Positions 25,389 through 33,403 of a stretch of 64,000 bases of DNA are shown piece after piece; the stretch's first letter is position 1; each line of letters opens with the position of its first letter. This stretch comes from Bog-756 sp963776225. GTDB taxonomy: Bacteria > Actinomycetota > Acidimicrobiia > Acidimicrobiales > RAAP-2. The stretch lies in contig CAVZLL010000004.1 of the NCBI GenBank assembly GCA_963776225.1, forward strand, positions 248,001-312,000, written 5' to 3'. The translations under genes were made by a program, and so were the position numbers. The notes under the pieces were generated by a model. The model was not told the DNA's origin, did no database searches, and saw nothing but the letters and a program-made list of their open reading frames with translations.

Positions 25389-26129
25389 TCAGCGACGCCG
25401 GGCCTCCGGAACGCCGGGAACCAGGGCCGACCGGGACCGGGGGGCCCGCTCGGTGCGCCTGCGCGTGGAGCCGGTGGCCGGAGCGAATGCCGACGGGCAG
25501 AAGTCGGCGAGCACGCAGTCGGCGCAGAGCGGGGTGCGGGCCTTGCAGGTGACCCGGCCGTGGAGGATCACCCGGATGCTGAACGCACCCCGCCGGGCAG
25601 GCGGGATCATCGCGTCGAGGGCCAGCTCGACCTTGACCGGGTCGGTCTCCTCGGTCAGCCCGAGGCGCCGGCTGACCCGTTGGACGTGGGTGTCCACCGG
25701 GAGCCCGGGAAGCCCGAATGCGACGCTGCGCACCACGTTGGCCGTCTTGCGCCCGACGCCCGGCAGGGTCACCAGGTCCTCCATCCGGGACGGCACGATG
25801 CCGTCGTACCGGGTCACCACTGCCGTCGCCATGCCGATCAGGTTGCGCGCCTTGGCACGGAAGAACCCGGTCGAGCGGATCAACCCCTCGAGCTCGGGTC
25901 CGTCCGCGGCAGCCAACGAGGCCGGGTCCGGATAGCGGGCGAAGAGTGCCGGCGTGGTCAGGTTGACCCGCTCGTCGGTGCACTGCGCGGAGAGGATGGT
26001 GGCCACCAGCAGCTGGAAGGCATCGGCGTGGTGGAGCGCGCAGAGCTCGGCGGCGGTTCCGGGGAAGAGCTGCCCGAGGCGCTCGTCGGCCAGGCGGGCG
26101 CGCCCGGCCGGGGTGCGGGGTCGGGCCAT
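25389..26129 (-). CDS. nth: Endonuclease III (DNA glycosylase/AP lyase)
   Basis: Removes oxidised pyrimidines in base excision repair. The helix-hairpin-helix LPGVGRKTANVV carries the catalytic lysine, and the catalytic aspartate is in LPVDTHVQRV. The 4Fe-4S cysteines follow the C-x6-C-x2-C-x5-C rule in the segment CKARTPLCADCVLADFC. It is 246 residues with an Arg-rich C-terminal tail. It is divergent from the mshD-like gene, with start codons only 29 bp apart. Confidence 0.95.
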   Translation of the reverse strand: MARPRTPAGRARLADERLGQLFPGTAAELCALHHADAFQLLVATILSAQCTDERVNLTTPALFARYPDPASLAAADGPELEGLIRSTGFFRAKARNLIGMATAVVTRYDGIVPSRMEDLVTLPGVGRKTANVVRSVAFGLPGLPVDTHVQRVSRRLGLTEETDPVKVELALDAMIPPARRGAFSIRVILHGRVTCKARTPLCADCVLADFCPSAFAPATGSTRRRTERAPRSRSALVPGVPEARRR

Positions 26130-26135
26130 TGCCGG

Positions 26136-26141
26136 AGACTA
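26136..26141 (-). promoter_or_regulatory. -10-like box of nth
   Basis: TAGTCT on the minus strand, 6 nt before the nth ATG. It is mirrored by the mshD box across CCGG. Confidence 0.5.
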
Positions 26142-26145
26142 CCGG

Positions 26146-26151
26146 TAGCTT
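26146..26151 (+). promoter_or_regulatory. -10-like box of the mshD-like gene
   Basis: TAGCTT lies 7 nt before the ATG at 26159. It and the nth box form an almost perfect palindrome centred on CCGG. Confidence 0.5.
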
Positions 26152-26158
26152 CTCCCCC

Positions 26159-27178
26159 ATGGAGGCAGTGGAGGTGGAGACCGACCACGCGCCCCGGGCG
26201 GCGACGGTCGCCGAGATCGGCGAGCTGCTCGAACGGGTCGGGGCCGCCTCCGGCCATCCCCCCCTCGGCGCAGACCGGCTCCGTGCGCTCGAGCACGCCG
26301 CGTCACGGGCGCCGGGTCAGGACCGGACAGGCGGGCAGACGCGTCTCGCGACGGGCCCCGAGGCGTTCCTCGCCGTGCTGGCGAGGCGCGGTCCGGGTGG
26401 CCCGTTGGTGGGGTATGCGCAGGTGGACGCCGGGGGGGCGCACGATCCGGCGGTGCCCTACGTCGTCGAGCTGGTCGTCGAGCCCGGGCAGGCTGCGGAC
26501 GAGGTCGCCGGCGTGCTGCTCGCCGCGGTGGTCCGGGCCGTCCGGGATGCCGGTGGGGGGACGGTGCGGCTGTGGACGCCGTGGGCGGGCGCGGCCGACG
26601 ACCGGCGGGCCGCCCTCAGCGGTTTCGCCCACGAACGCGATCTCCTCCAGATGCGCTGCCGGCTCCCCCTCGAGCCGGTCGCGGGCACCGGACGGCCGGC
26701 GGTCACCGTGCGCACCCGGCCCTTCCGGGTCGGGGTCGACGAGGACGCCTGGCTGGCCCTCAACAACCGTGCGTTCGCCACCCACCCCGAGCAGGGACGG
26801 TGGGACCGCGCCGACCTCCTCGAACGCGAGCGTGAGCCGTGGTTCGATCCGGAGGGGTTCCTCGTGCTCGAGGAAGCGGGCCGGATGGCCGGGTGGTGCT
26901 GGACCAAGGTGCACGCCGGCGCCCGCCCACCGATGGGCGAGATCTACGTGATCGGTGTCGACCCCGACCTCCAGGGCCGCGGGTGGGGCCGGGCCCTCAC
27001 CCGGGCCGGCTTCGACTGGCTCGCCGCGCAGGGCCTCACGGTGGGCATGCTCTACGTCGACGGCGCGAACACCGCTGCGGTCTCCCTCTACCGGTCGATG
27101 GGGCTCACCGTGGACCACGTCGACCGGTCGTACCTCGCATCGGTCGACCGGACCGGGAGTCCGACCGGGGCGGGATGA
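26159..27178 (+). CDS. mshD: Mycothiol synthase-like double GNAT acetyltransferase
   Basis: A 339-residue protein with two GNAT lobes, matching MshD, which acetylates the cysteine of Cys-GlcN-Ins in the last step of mycothiol synthesis. The C-terminal lobe is conserved: NNRAFATHPEQGRWDRADL, EREPWFDPEGFLVLEE, GWCWTKVH, the acetyl-CoA loop VIGVDPDLQGRGWGRAL and LYVDGANTAAVSLYRSMG. The N-terminal lobe is weaker, as in known MshD. The ATG at 26159 is chosen from the promoter spacing. No other msh gene is in the window. Confidence 0.85.
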   Translation: MEAVEVETDHAPRAATVAEIGELLERVGAASGHPPLGADRLRALEHAASRAPGQDRTGGQTRLATGPEAFLAVLARRGPGGPLVGYAQVDAGGAHDPAVPYVVELVVEPGQAADEVAGVLLAAVVRAVRDAGGGTVRLWTPWAGAADDRRAALSGFAHERDLLQMRCRLPLEPVAGTGRPAVTVRTRPFRVGVDEDAWLALNNRAFATHPEQGRWDRADLLEREREPWFDPEGFLVLEEAGRMAGWCWTKVHAGARPPMGEIYVIGVDPDLQGRGWGRALTRAGFDWLAAQGLTVGMLYVDGANTAAVSLYRSMGLTVDHVDRSYLASVDRTGSPTGAG

Positions 27179-27184
27179 CCGGGG

Positions 27185-27874
27185 TCAGCCCGAGCCGATC
27201 AGGTGCCCGATCGTGTAGGTGACCCCTGCGGCGCAGCCCGAGATGAGCAGCTGCCGGGTGGCCGACCACAACAAGGACCGCCCGGTGAAGACGGCCAGGG
27301 CGGCGCCCACGCTCAGCGAGGCGACGGCGCCGAGAGCGACCGACCAGAGGATCGCCGGGGTCCCGCCGATGAAGAACCACGGGAGCAGGGGGATCAACGC
27401 GCCGACCGCGAATGCCGCGAACGAGGAGACCGCGGCCTGCACCGGATTGCCGGTGTGCCCGGGCGTGAAGCCGAGCTCCTCCCGTGCATGGGTCTCGAGC
27501 GCGAGCTGGGGATTGCGCATCATCTTCGCCGAGAGCTCCTCGGCCAACCCGGCCTCGAGACCGCGGCTCTCGTAGATGGCGGCGAGCTCCCGTCGCTCGT
27601 CTTCGGGTTCGTGCTGGATCGCCGCGCGTTCGACATCGAGCTCCCGCTCCATGAGCTCGGACTGGGCCCGCATCGAGACGTACTCGCCGGCCGCCATCGA
27701 GAAGGCACCGCCGATGAGCCCGGCCACGCCTGCCAGCCGGACCGCCGCCGCCGAGGAGTGCGCACCGGCGACGCCGAGGATGAGCGCCACGTTGGAGACG
27801 AGACCGTCGCTGATGCCGAAGACGGCTGCCCGCGCACCACCGCCCCTCAGATCGCGGTGCCGGTGCTCGCTCAC
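27185..27874 (-). CDS. VIT1/CCC1-family transporter (probable Fe/Mn)
   Basis: A 229-residue membrane protein of the VIT1/CCC1 family, which moves Fe2+ or Mn2+ in characterised members. The N terminus AAVFGISDGLVSNVALILGV and the segment GGAFSMAAGEYVSMRAQSE are family signatures. A cytoplasmic Glu/Met-rich metal-binding stretch follows (ELMERELDVERAAIQHEPED, AKMMRNPQLA), then three more membrane helices. The GTG start is 6 nt after a TACGAT box. It is divergent from the MaoC gene. Confidence 0.85.
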   Translation of the reverse strand: MSEHRHRDLRGGGARAAVFGISDGLVSNVALILGVAGAHSSAAAVRLAGVAGLIGGAFSMAAGEYVSMRAQSELMERELDVERAAIQHEPEDERRELAAIYESRGLEAGLAEELSAKMMRNPQLALETHAREELGFTPGHTGNPVQAAVSSFAAFAVGALIPLLPWFFIGGTPAILWSVALGAVASLSVGAALAVFTGRSLLWSATRQLLISGCAAGVTYTIGHLIGSG

Positions 27875-27880
27875 GGTGCG

Positions 27881-27886
27881 ATCGTA
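27881..27886 (-). promoter_or_regulatory. -10-like box of the VIT gene
   Basis: TACGAT on the minus strand, 6 nt before the GTG at 27874. It supports this start in an otherwise long open frame. Confidence 0.5.
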
Positions 27887-27978
27887 CCGACCGGCGCGCG
27901 CTGAGGCGCTGCTGCACCGGAGCGGTAGGGACCCCTCACCCCGGGTGGTCCCGGGTGGTCCACGCCCGCCGGGTCCCC

Positions 27979-27984
27979 TACAGT
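27979..27984 (+). promoter_or_regulatory. -10-like box of the MaoC gene
   Basis: TACAGT lies 7 nt before the ATG at 27992; no Shine-Dalgarno sequence is present. Confidence 0.5.
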
Positions 27985-27991
27985 CTCGGCC

Positions 27992-28447
27992 ATGGCAACC
28001 ACCGTGCAGGGCATCGAGGGGTTCAAGGAGCTGATCGGCACCCATCTCGGGTACAGCGGGTGGCACCGCATCGATCAGGACCAGGTCAACCGCTTCGCCG
28101 ACGCCACCGGTGACCACCAGTGGATCCACGTCGATCCCGAGCGGGCCAAGAGCGGACCGTTCGGCGGGGCGATCGCACACGGGTACCTCACCCTCTCGCT
28201 CGCCCCGGCGCTCCTCGGCGAGGTCATGACCGTCGAGGGCACCACGATGGGCGTGAACTACGGCTGCAACAAGGTGCGCTTCCCCGCACCGGTGCCGGTC
28301 GGCAGCAACCTCCGGATGGGGGTCGGCGTGGGCGGTGTCGAAGATGTCTCCGGCGGGGTCCAGGTCGTGCTCGACCTGACCTTCGAGACGGAGGGGGCCT
28401 CGAAGCCGAGCTGCGCGGCGCAGGTGGTCTACCGCTACTACGGCTGA
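27992..28447 (+). CDS. MaoC-like hot-dog hydratase
   Basis: A 151-residue single hot-dog enzyme of the (R)-specific enoyl-CoA hydratase/MaoC type. The hydratase signature is clear: RFADATGDHQWIHVD with the catalytic Asp and His, then GPFGGAIAHGYLTLSL. It probably hydrates enoyl-thioesters in lipid metabolism; the chain length is unknown. It is a single gene between VIT and merR-menG-menF. Confidence 0.87.
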   Translation: MATTVQGIEGFKELIGTHLGYSGWHRIDQDQVNRFADATGDHQWIHVDPERAKSGPFGGAIAHGYLTLSLAPALLGEVMTVEGTTMGVNYGCNKVRFPAPVPVGSNLRMGVGVGGVEDVSGGVQVVLDLTFETEGASKPSCAAQVVYRYYG

Positions 28448-28513
28448 TCCTGGCCAAACCCGCAGGCCGGCGACGGGGCGGGCGCCGACTCGTACGATGC
28501 GAGCAGGTACTCC

Positions 28514-28519
28514 TAGAGT
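28514..28519 (+). promoter_or_regulatory. -10-like box of the MerR gene
   Basis: TAGAGT lies 6 nt before the GTG at 28526. It favours this GTG over the ATG two codons later. Confidence 0.45.
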
Positions 28520-28525
28520 GGGTGC

Positions 28526-29419
28526 GTGGAGATGCGGGTCGAGCACCTGGCGACGCGTGCAGGCGTGCCGGTGGACACCGTCCGCTACTACCAGAGCAAG
28601 GGCCTCCTCGACCCGCCCCGGCGGGAGGGCCGGATCGCCTGGTACGACGAGGGTCACCTGGCACGCCTGTCGCGGATCCGGGAGCTCCAGCAGCGCGGGT
28701 TCACCCTCGCCACCATCGCCCGACTGGTCTCCGGGGAGCTCGACGCGGCCGACGAGGCGCTCCTCGGAGAGCTCTCCGGGCTGCCCCCCACCGGCCCCGG
28801 GGGGACCGGTCCTGCCGCCAGCGCGGTCACCGGCCCGGACGGTGGTCACCTCGCCGGGCCCCGTACCTACACGCTGACCGAGCTCGCCGCGGAGACCGCG
28901 ATCCCGCTGGCACTCCTCAAGGCGGTCGAGGCGGAGGGACTGCTCGTCCCCCGCCGGATCGGGGGCGTCGAGCGGTACACCGACGACGACGTCGCCGCGG
29001 CGGGCGCGGGCCTGCTGCTTCTCGAATGGGGCATCCCGCTTCCCGCACTCCTCGACCTCGCCCGTCTGCACCGCGAGTCCACCGAGGCGGTCGCGCTGCA
29101 GGCGGTGGACCTGTTCTCCCGGTTCGTCCGTGAGCCGCTGCGCGAGGATGGGGCGTCCCGCCCGGCTGCCCGTCGTTCCGTCCGTGGTGGCACCCCCGAG
29201 GGGCCCGAGGTCGACCGGTTGCTGCAGGCCTACGCCGAGCTCCTCCCCGCGGTCACCACCCTGGTCGCGCACCACTTCACCCGCACCCTGGTCAAGGCGG
29301 CCCTCGACCACGTCGAGCAGGTGGGCAGCGCGGCGGAGCGCCGCGCCATCCGCGAGCGCATCGTCCGGGACGGGTTCGACGGCGTCCCGCCGGTGGACCG
29401 GACCGCGGCGGGACAGTGA
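28526..29419 (+). CDS. MerR-family regulator with two MerR-like domains
   Basis: A 297-residue regulator. Residues ~4-72 are a MerR winged helix: VEHLATRAGVPVDTVRYYQSK, LARLSRIRELQQRGFTLATI. A second MerR-like unit follows at ~112-178: YTLTELAAETAIPLALLKAV, RYTDDDVAAAGAGLLLLEWG. The rest is helical. No clear effector cysteines are seen, so a metal sensor is unlikely. Its stop overlaps the menG start by four bases (GTGA), so it is co-translated with menaquinone genes and may control them. Confidence 0.85.
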   Translation: MEMRVEHLATRAGVPVDTVRYYQSKGLLDPPRREGRIAWYDEGHLARLSRIRELQQRGFTLATIARLVSGELDAADEALLGELSGLPPTGPGGTGPAASAVTGPDGGHLAGPRTYTLTELAAETAIPLALLKAVEAEGLLVPRRIGGVERYTDDDVAAAGAGLLLLEWGIPLPALLDLARLHRESTEAVALQAVDLFSRFVREPLREDGASRPAARRSVRGGTPEGPEVDRLLQAYAELLPAVTTLVAHHFTRTLVKAALDHVEQVGSAAERRAIRERIVRDGFDGVPPVDRTAAGQ

Positions 29420-30186
29420 GCTGCGCCACCGGCACGGGGGCACCCGACGGCGTGGACGGCGCCGCCGCGCCGGGGACCGCCGCCCGTGCCCGGGACGCGG
29501 GCCTTCCCACCGGTGCGGAGAAGACCGCGGTGGTCCGTTCGATGTTCGACACCATCGCCCCGCGCTACGACCTGGTCAACCGCACCATGACCTTGGGCCT
29601 GGACCAGCGCTGGCGCAGGCGCGCACTCCGGGCGCTCGGTCTGCCGGCCGGATCGGTCGTCCTCGACCTCGCCTGCGGGACCGGGGACTTCCTCCGGATG
29701 CTCGCCGACGCCGGGCACCGGCCGTTCGGCGTCGACCTCTCGTGGGGGATGCTCGCCCACAACCACAGCGGCCGACCACTGGCCCAGGCCGACGGTGCCG
29801 CCCTTCCCCTGGCCAACGCATCGGTGGACGGGATCATCTGCGGCTACGCGCTGCGCAACGTCACCGACCTCGCGGCCGTCTTCTCCGAGCTGGGACGCGT
29901 CGTCCGGCCGGGAGGTCGGATCAGCCTGCTCGAGGTCGCCGAGCCGGAGCGCGGCCCCCTCCGTTCCGGGCACCGCGTCTGGTTCCGCCGGGTGGTACCG
30001 GCCATCGGGGGGCTCCTCTCCGACCGTTCCGCCTACCGGTACCTCCCGCGGTCGACCGCCTATCTGCCGGGCACCCACCAGCTCCGGACCATGCTCGACG
30101 GTGCGGGGTTCTCGACGGTCAACCGGCGCGCCCTGAGCGGCGGCCTCTCTCAACTGCTCACCGCGACGAGGAGGGGGCTGCCGTGA
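29416..30186 (+). CDS. menG: Demethylmenaquinone methyltransferase (MenG/UbiE)
   Basis: SAM-dependent methylation in the last step of menaquinone synthesis. It is 256 residues. The first ~35 are low complexity, then FDTIAPRYDLVNRTMTLGLD, the SAM motif VLDLACGTGDFLRML, ALRNVTDLAAVFSELGRVVR and the YRYLPRSTAYLPG region typical of UbiE/MenG. The GTG start overlaps the merR stop and its own stop overlaps the menF start (GTGA). Confidence 0.9.
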   Translation: MSCATGTGAPDGVDGAAAPGTAARARDAGLPTGAEKTAVVRSMFDTIAPRYDLVNRTMTLGLDQRWRRRALRALGLPAGSVVLDLACGTGDFLRMLADAGHRPFGVDLSWGMLAHNHSGRPLAQADGAALPLANASVDGIICGYALRNVTDLAAVFSELGRVVRPGGRISLLEVAEPERGPLRSGHRVWFRRVVPAIGGLLSDRSAYRYLPRSTAYLPGTHQLRTMLDGAGFSTVNRRALSGGLSQLLTATRRGLP

Positions 30187-31613
30187 CCGCCCGATCCGCG
30201 CGCGACCGGGTTGCGCTCCGGCTCCCGCTGCCGGCCGGCCCGGCGATCGACCCCTACGCCCTGGCCGGTGGGTCCGGCGTGCTGCTCGCCGCCGAGGGGC
30301 GGCTCCGGGTCGGGCTCGGTGCCGCGGCGACCCTCGACCTCCCCGATGGGCTCACCTCGGTCGGCGATCTCGACCGCCTCCTCGAGGCGCTCGGCGCGAT
30401 CCGTTGCGACGACCGCCTCGGGCAGCCGGCCGCCACCACCGCGGGGCACGCGGTCCGCGCGTTCGGGGCGCTGCCCTTCGACCGCGCCGCGGCGACCGGG
30501 CTCACCGTCCCCGCCCTCCTCTACGGCCTCGAACCCGACGGGAGCGAGTGGGTGACCCTGGTGGCCGACGCCCCGGGCGGCCTGCCCGATCCCGACAGCG
30601 ACCCCGATGTCGGTGACCGCCTCCGCGCCCGGCTGCTGGGGGTCGCCTCCCGCCACCGGCCCGAGGTCGCAGCCACGGATGACCGGACTGCCGGGGCGGC
30701 CAGGATCGAGCTGCGCTGCTCGGACGACGACTTCCGGTCAGCCGTCGCGGCCGCGGTCACCGCCATCGACCGCGGTGAGCTGGCCAAGGTCGTCCTCGCC
30801 CGCCAGGCCGAGGTGACCCTGCCCCGACCGATCGACGTCACCGGGCTCCTCCGCCGGTGGGGCGCGCTGGAACCGACCTGCACGCTGTTCTCCCTCCCCA
30901 CTCCCGCCGGCCAGTTCGTCGGGGCCAGCCCGGAGCTCCTGGTCGATCGCGTCGGTGAGCGCTTCCGGTGCGTCCCGCTCGCCGGGACGACCGGAGGTCC
31001 CGACAGCGGTGCGCACGGACTCCCCCCCGAGCTGCTCGAATCGACGAAGGACGCCGAGGAGCACCGGCTGGTGGTCGAGGGCGTGCTCGACGCGCTCGCG
31101 CCGCTCAGCATCCACATCGACGCTCCGGAGCGACCGGACCTGGTCCACCTCCACAACATGACCCACCTCGGCAGCGCGATCACCGGAACGCTCGCCGCCG
31201 CCGATGGCCCGCGCGGCGGAGATCGGGGTGGACCACCGAGCGCCCTCCACCTGGTGGCCGCGTTGCACCCGACCCCGGCGGTCGGGGGGGTGCCGACCGA
31301 CGCCGCCCTCGACGCCATCTCCCGGCTCGAGCCCGACGGTCGGGACGTCTACGCGGGACCGGTCGGATCGGTCGACGCGGCAGGGGACGGCCGGTGGGTC
31401 GTCGGGATCCGGGCGGTCACCGTCGACGGGCCCGGCGCCCGGATGGTGGCCGGCGTCGGTGTGGTGCGCGGGTCGCACCCCGATGCAGAGCTGGTCGAGA
31501 CGACCCTCAAGTTCACCGCGGTGTTCGACGCGGTGGCCCCCGGGCAGCCGTTCTCGACGTCCATCACGCTGCCGGGGTCGGGCGGACGGACCTCCCCGGC
31601 CGCGGTGGGTTGA
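30183..31613 (+). CDS. menF: Isochorismate synthase
   Basis: Converts chorismate to isochorismate for menaquinone or a siderophore. It is 476 residues with a chorismate-binding C-terminal half: ELAKVVLARQAEV with the general-base lysine, GASPELLVDRVGERFRCVPL, LAGTTGG, STKDAEEHRLVVEGVLDAL, LHPTPAVGGVPTDAAL and YAGPVGSVDAAGDGRWVVGI. It is placed directly after menG with a four-base overlap, so the menaquinone role is preferred. The frame extends upstream through menG but the overlap fixes the GTG. Confidence 0.88.
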   Translation: MTARSARDRVALRLPLPAGPAIDPYALAGGSGVLLAAEGRLRVGLGAAATLDLPDGLTSVGDLDRLLEALGAIRCDDRLGQPAATTAGHAVRAFGALPFDRAAATGLTVPALLYGLEPDGSEWVTLVADAPGGLPDPDSDPDVGDRLRARLLGVASRHRPEVAATDDRTAGAARIELRCSDDDFRSAVAAAVTAIDRGELAKVVLARQAEVTLPRPIDVTGLLRRWGALEPTCTLFSLPTPAGQFVGASPELLVDRVGERFRCVPLAGTTGGPDSGAHGLPPELLESTKDAEEHRLVVEGVLDALAPLSIHIDAPERPDLVHLHNMTHLGSAITGTLAAADGPRGGDRGGPPSALHLVAALHPTPAVGGVPTDAALDAISRLEPDGRDVYAGPVGSVDAAGDGRWVVGIRAVTVDGPGARMVAGVGVVRGSHPDAELVETTLKFTAVFDAVAPGQPFSTSITLPGSGGRTSPAAVG

Positions 31614-31622
31614 GCAGCCGGA

Positions 31623-31653
31623 TCAGCCGACCGGCCGCTCGCGGGTCGGCTGA
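31623..31653. terminator. Hairpin between menF and the hydrolase
   Basis: TCAGCCGACC and GGTCGGCTGA form a 10-bp stem with an 11-nt loop. It begins at the hydrolase stop codon, 9 bp after the menF stop. It could serve both convergent genes, though no T-run follows. Confidence 0.5.
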
Positions 31654-32446
31654 CGACCGTAGCGGGCGATGACCCCGGCAAGGAGCTCGGGGGCGTCCCG
31701 GGCAACGAAGTGCCCGGCCCGCGGCACCCACACCAGCTCCGCGTCCGGCACGGACCGGGCCAGGGTCCGTCCCGCCGCCGGTCGCACGACGAGGTCCCAC
31801 TCCCCGACCACCACCGCGGTCGGGACCCGGATGCGGCCGAGCGCAGCGGTGACCGCCGGGAGCTCTTCGACCAGGGCTCGCTGCTCGGTCACGAACGCGC
31901 GCCGGTGGCGGCCGAGCACACCGCCCTCCCCGCCTCGGACGCCGTGGTCGGGAAGGGCGGTCCGGAGCCGGTCCCGATAGCGCGCGCAGGCGCACGATCG
32001 ACGAGTCCGCCCACCCGCGGGAGCACCTCCCCGAGCGCGACCAGTCCGGCGACGGTGAGCACCTCCCCCACCCCGGGAATCACCAGGAGGCGGTCGACCG
32101 CGTCGAGACTGTCCGGGGTGCAGGCGGCGCCGACCAGGACGAGCGCGCCGACCAGCTCGGGGTGCGCGTCGGCGAGCAACACCGCGACACCGCCCGACCA
32201 ACTGTGGGCGACCACGGTCGACGGTCGCGCCCCGCGCCCGTCGATGAGGTCGGCGATCAGGTCCGCGTTCTCGGCGACCCCCCGCGCCTCGCCGGCCGTC
32301 GCCCCGTAGCCGATGCGGTCGGGCACCAGCAGTCGGAAGGACGGCTCGAGCAGATCGACGACCGGATCCCAGGATGCGTGGGTGCCCGGCTGTCCGTGGA
32401 GCAGGACGACCGGCGGGCCGGACCCCCGATCGACCGTGAACAGCAC
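31623..32446 (-). pseudogene. Alpha/beta hydrolase split by one frameshift
   Basis: The N-terminal 152 residues, in one frame, hold VVLLHGQPGTHASWD and the nucleophile in VVAHSWSGG. The C-terminal ~120 residues, in the -1 frame, hold the acid in VVVGEWDLVV and the histidine in WVPRAGHFVARDAPE. Joining the frames near 31985-31993 restores a complete hydrolase of about 274 residues with Ser-Asp-His. One base appears missing. The GTG start lies inside a perfect 11-bp inverted repeat. Either a recent mutation or a sequence error; substrate unknown. It is convergent with menF. Confidence 0.8.
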
Positions 32447-32469
32447 GGCGCGCCTACCGGCGCGCCGTG
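32444..32469. repeat. Perfect 11-bp inverted repeat over the hydrolase start codon
   Basis: CACGGCGCGCC, loop TACC, GGCGCGCCGTG. Each arm contains the 8-bp palindrome GGCGCGCC. The GTG start of the hydrolase is the end of one arm, so the structure could hide the start codon or be an operator. Confidence 0.8.
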
Positions 32470-32550
32470 GCGGGTGACCGCACGAACCGTTCGGGGCGGC
32501 TGGCGAGGCGGTCGACGCGGACCCGGGCGGCGCCGGTCACAGCACGGGCA

Positions 32551-33294
32551 TCAGGTGCGGGCGACCTGGGGACGGCGACGGTCGACACCGAGGAGCCTCC
32601 TGACCCCCCACCAGGTCACCAGTGCCAGCGCCTCGACGACGATGAAGGTGGACATCTTCGACTCGCCCTCGACCCGGTCCACGAAGCGGATGGGGATCTC
32701 GAGGATGCGAGCCCCTTCGCGCCTCGCCTCGTAGGTCATCTCGATCTGGAACCCGTAGCCCTCGGCCCTGATCCGGTCGAGATCGATCCGCTCGAGGATC
32801 GGGGCGGCGTAGGCCCGGAACCCGGCGGTCGCGTCGGCGACCCCGAGCCCGAGCAGCGCGGACGCGTAGAGGTTGCCACCCCGCGAGAGCAGCCGCCGGT
32901 GCCAGGCCCAGTTGGGGATCGAGCCGCCCGGGATGTACCGCGACCCGATGACCAGCTCGTTCCCTCCTGCCAGCCCGTCGATCAGCCCGGGGAGCGCCTC
33001 CGGCTCGTGGGAGAGATCGGCGTCCATCTCGATGCAGGCGTCGAAGTCCCGCTCGAGGCCCCAGCGGAACCCGGCCCGGTACGCGCTGCCCAGTCCCGAC
33101 TTCTCGTCGCGCCGGAGGACCTCGATGCTGCCGAGCTCCTTGCCGATCCGCTCGGCCATGTCCGCGGTCCCGTCGGGGCTCCCGTCGTCGACCACCAGGA
33201 CGCTCGCTGCAGGCACCGCGGTGCGGATCCGGCGGAGCACGTGGTCGATGTTCTGCGACTCGTTGTACGTGGGGAGCACCACCAGGACGTCCAT
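32551..33294 (-). CDS. Polyprenol-phosphate mannosyltransferase-like GT2
   Basis: A family 2 glycosyltransferase of 247 residues, the size of soluble dolichol/polyprenol-phosphate mannose synthases. Motifs are LVVLPTYNESQNI, VVDDGSPDGT, the DXD in IEMDADLSHEP, and the GFRAY and EGYGFQIEMTYEA blocks that distinguish the DPM1 type. There is no N-acyltransferase or large membrane domain. It probably makes polyprenyl-phosphate-mannose for cell-envelope glycans. GTG (33297) and ATG (33294) are adjacent; the -10-like box 6 nt before the ATG favours the ATG. Confidence 0.85.
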   Translation of the reverse strand: MDVLVVLPTYNESQNIDHVLRRIRTAVPAASVLVVDDGSPDGTADMAERIGKELGSIEVLRRDEKSGLGSAYRAGFRWGLERDFDACIEMDADLSHEPEALPGLIDGLAGGNELVIGSRYIPGGSIPNWAWHRRLLSRGGNLYASALLGLGVADATAGFRAYAAPILERIDLDRIRAEGYGFQIEMTYEARREGARILEIPIRFVDRVEGESKMSTFIVVEALALVTWWGVRRLLGVDRRRPQVART

Positions 33295-33300
33295 CACGGC

Positions 33301-33306
33301 AGCTTA
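33301..33306 (-). promoter_or_regulatory. -10-like box of the glycosyltransferase gene
   Basis: TAAGCT on the minus strand, 6 nt before the ATG at 33294. Confidence 0.45.
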
Positions 33307-33403
33307 GGGCCCGGTCCCGGGGCGCCCGGATCGGGGCGCGCGCCGTCACGGCGGGTCTGATGATCGGTCGGCCCGGCCAGGCCGTTCGGGACCGGTGGTC
33401 CGG

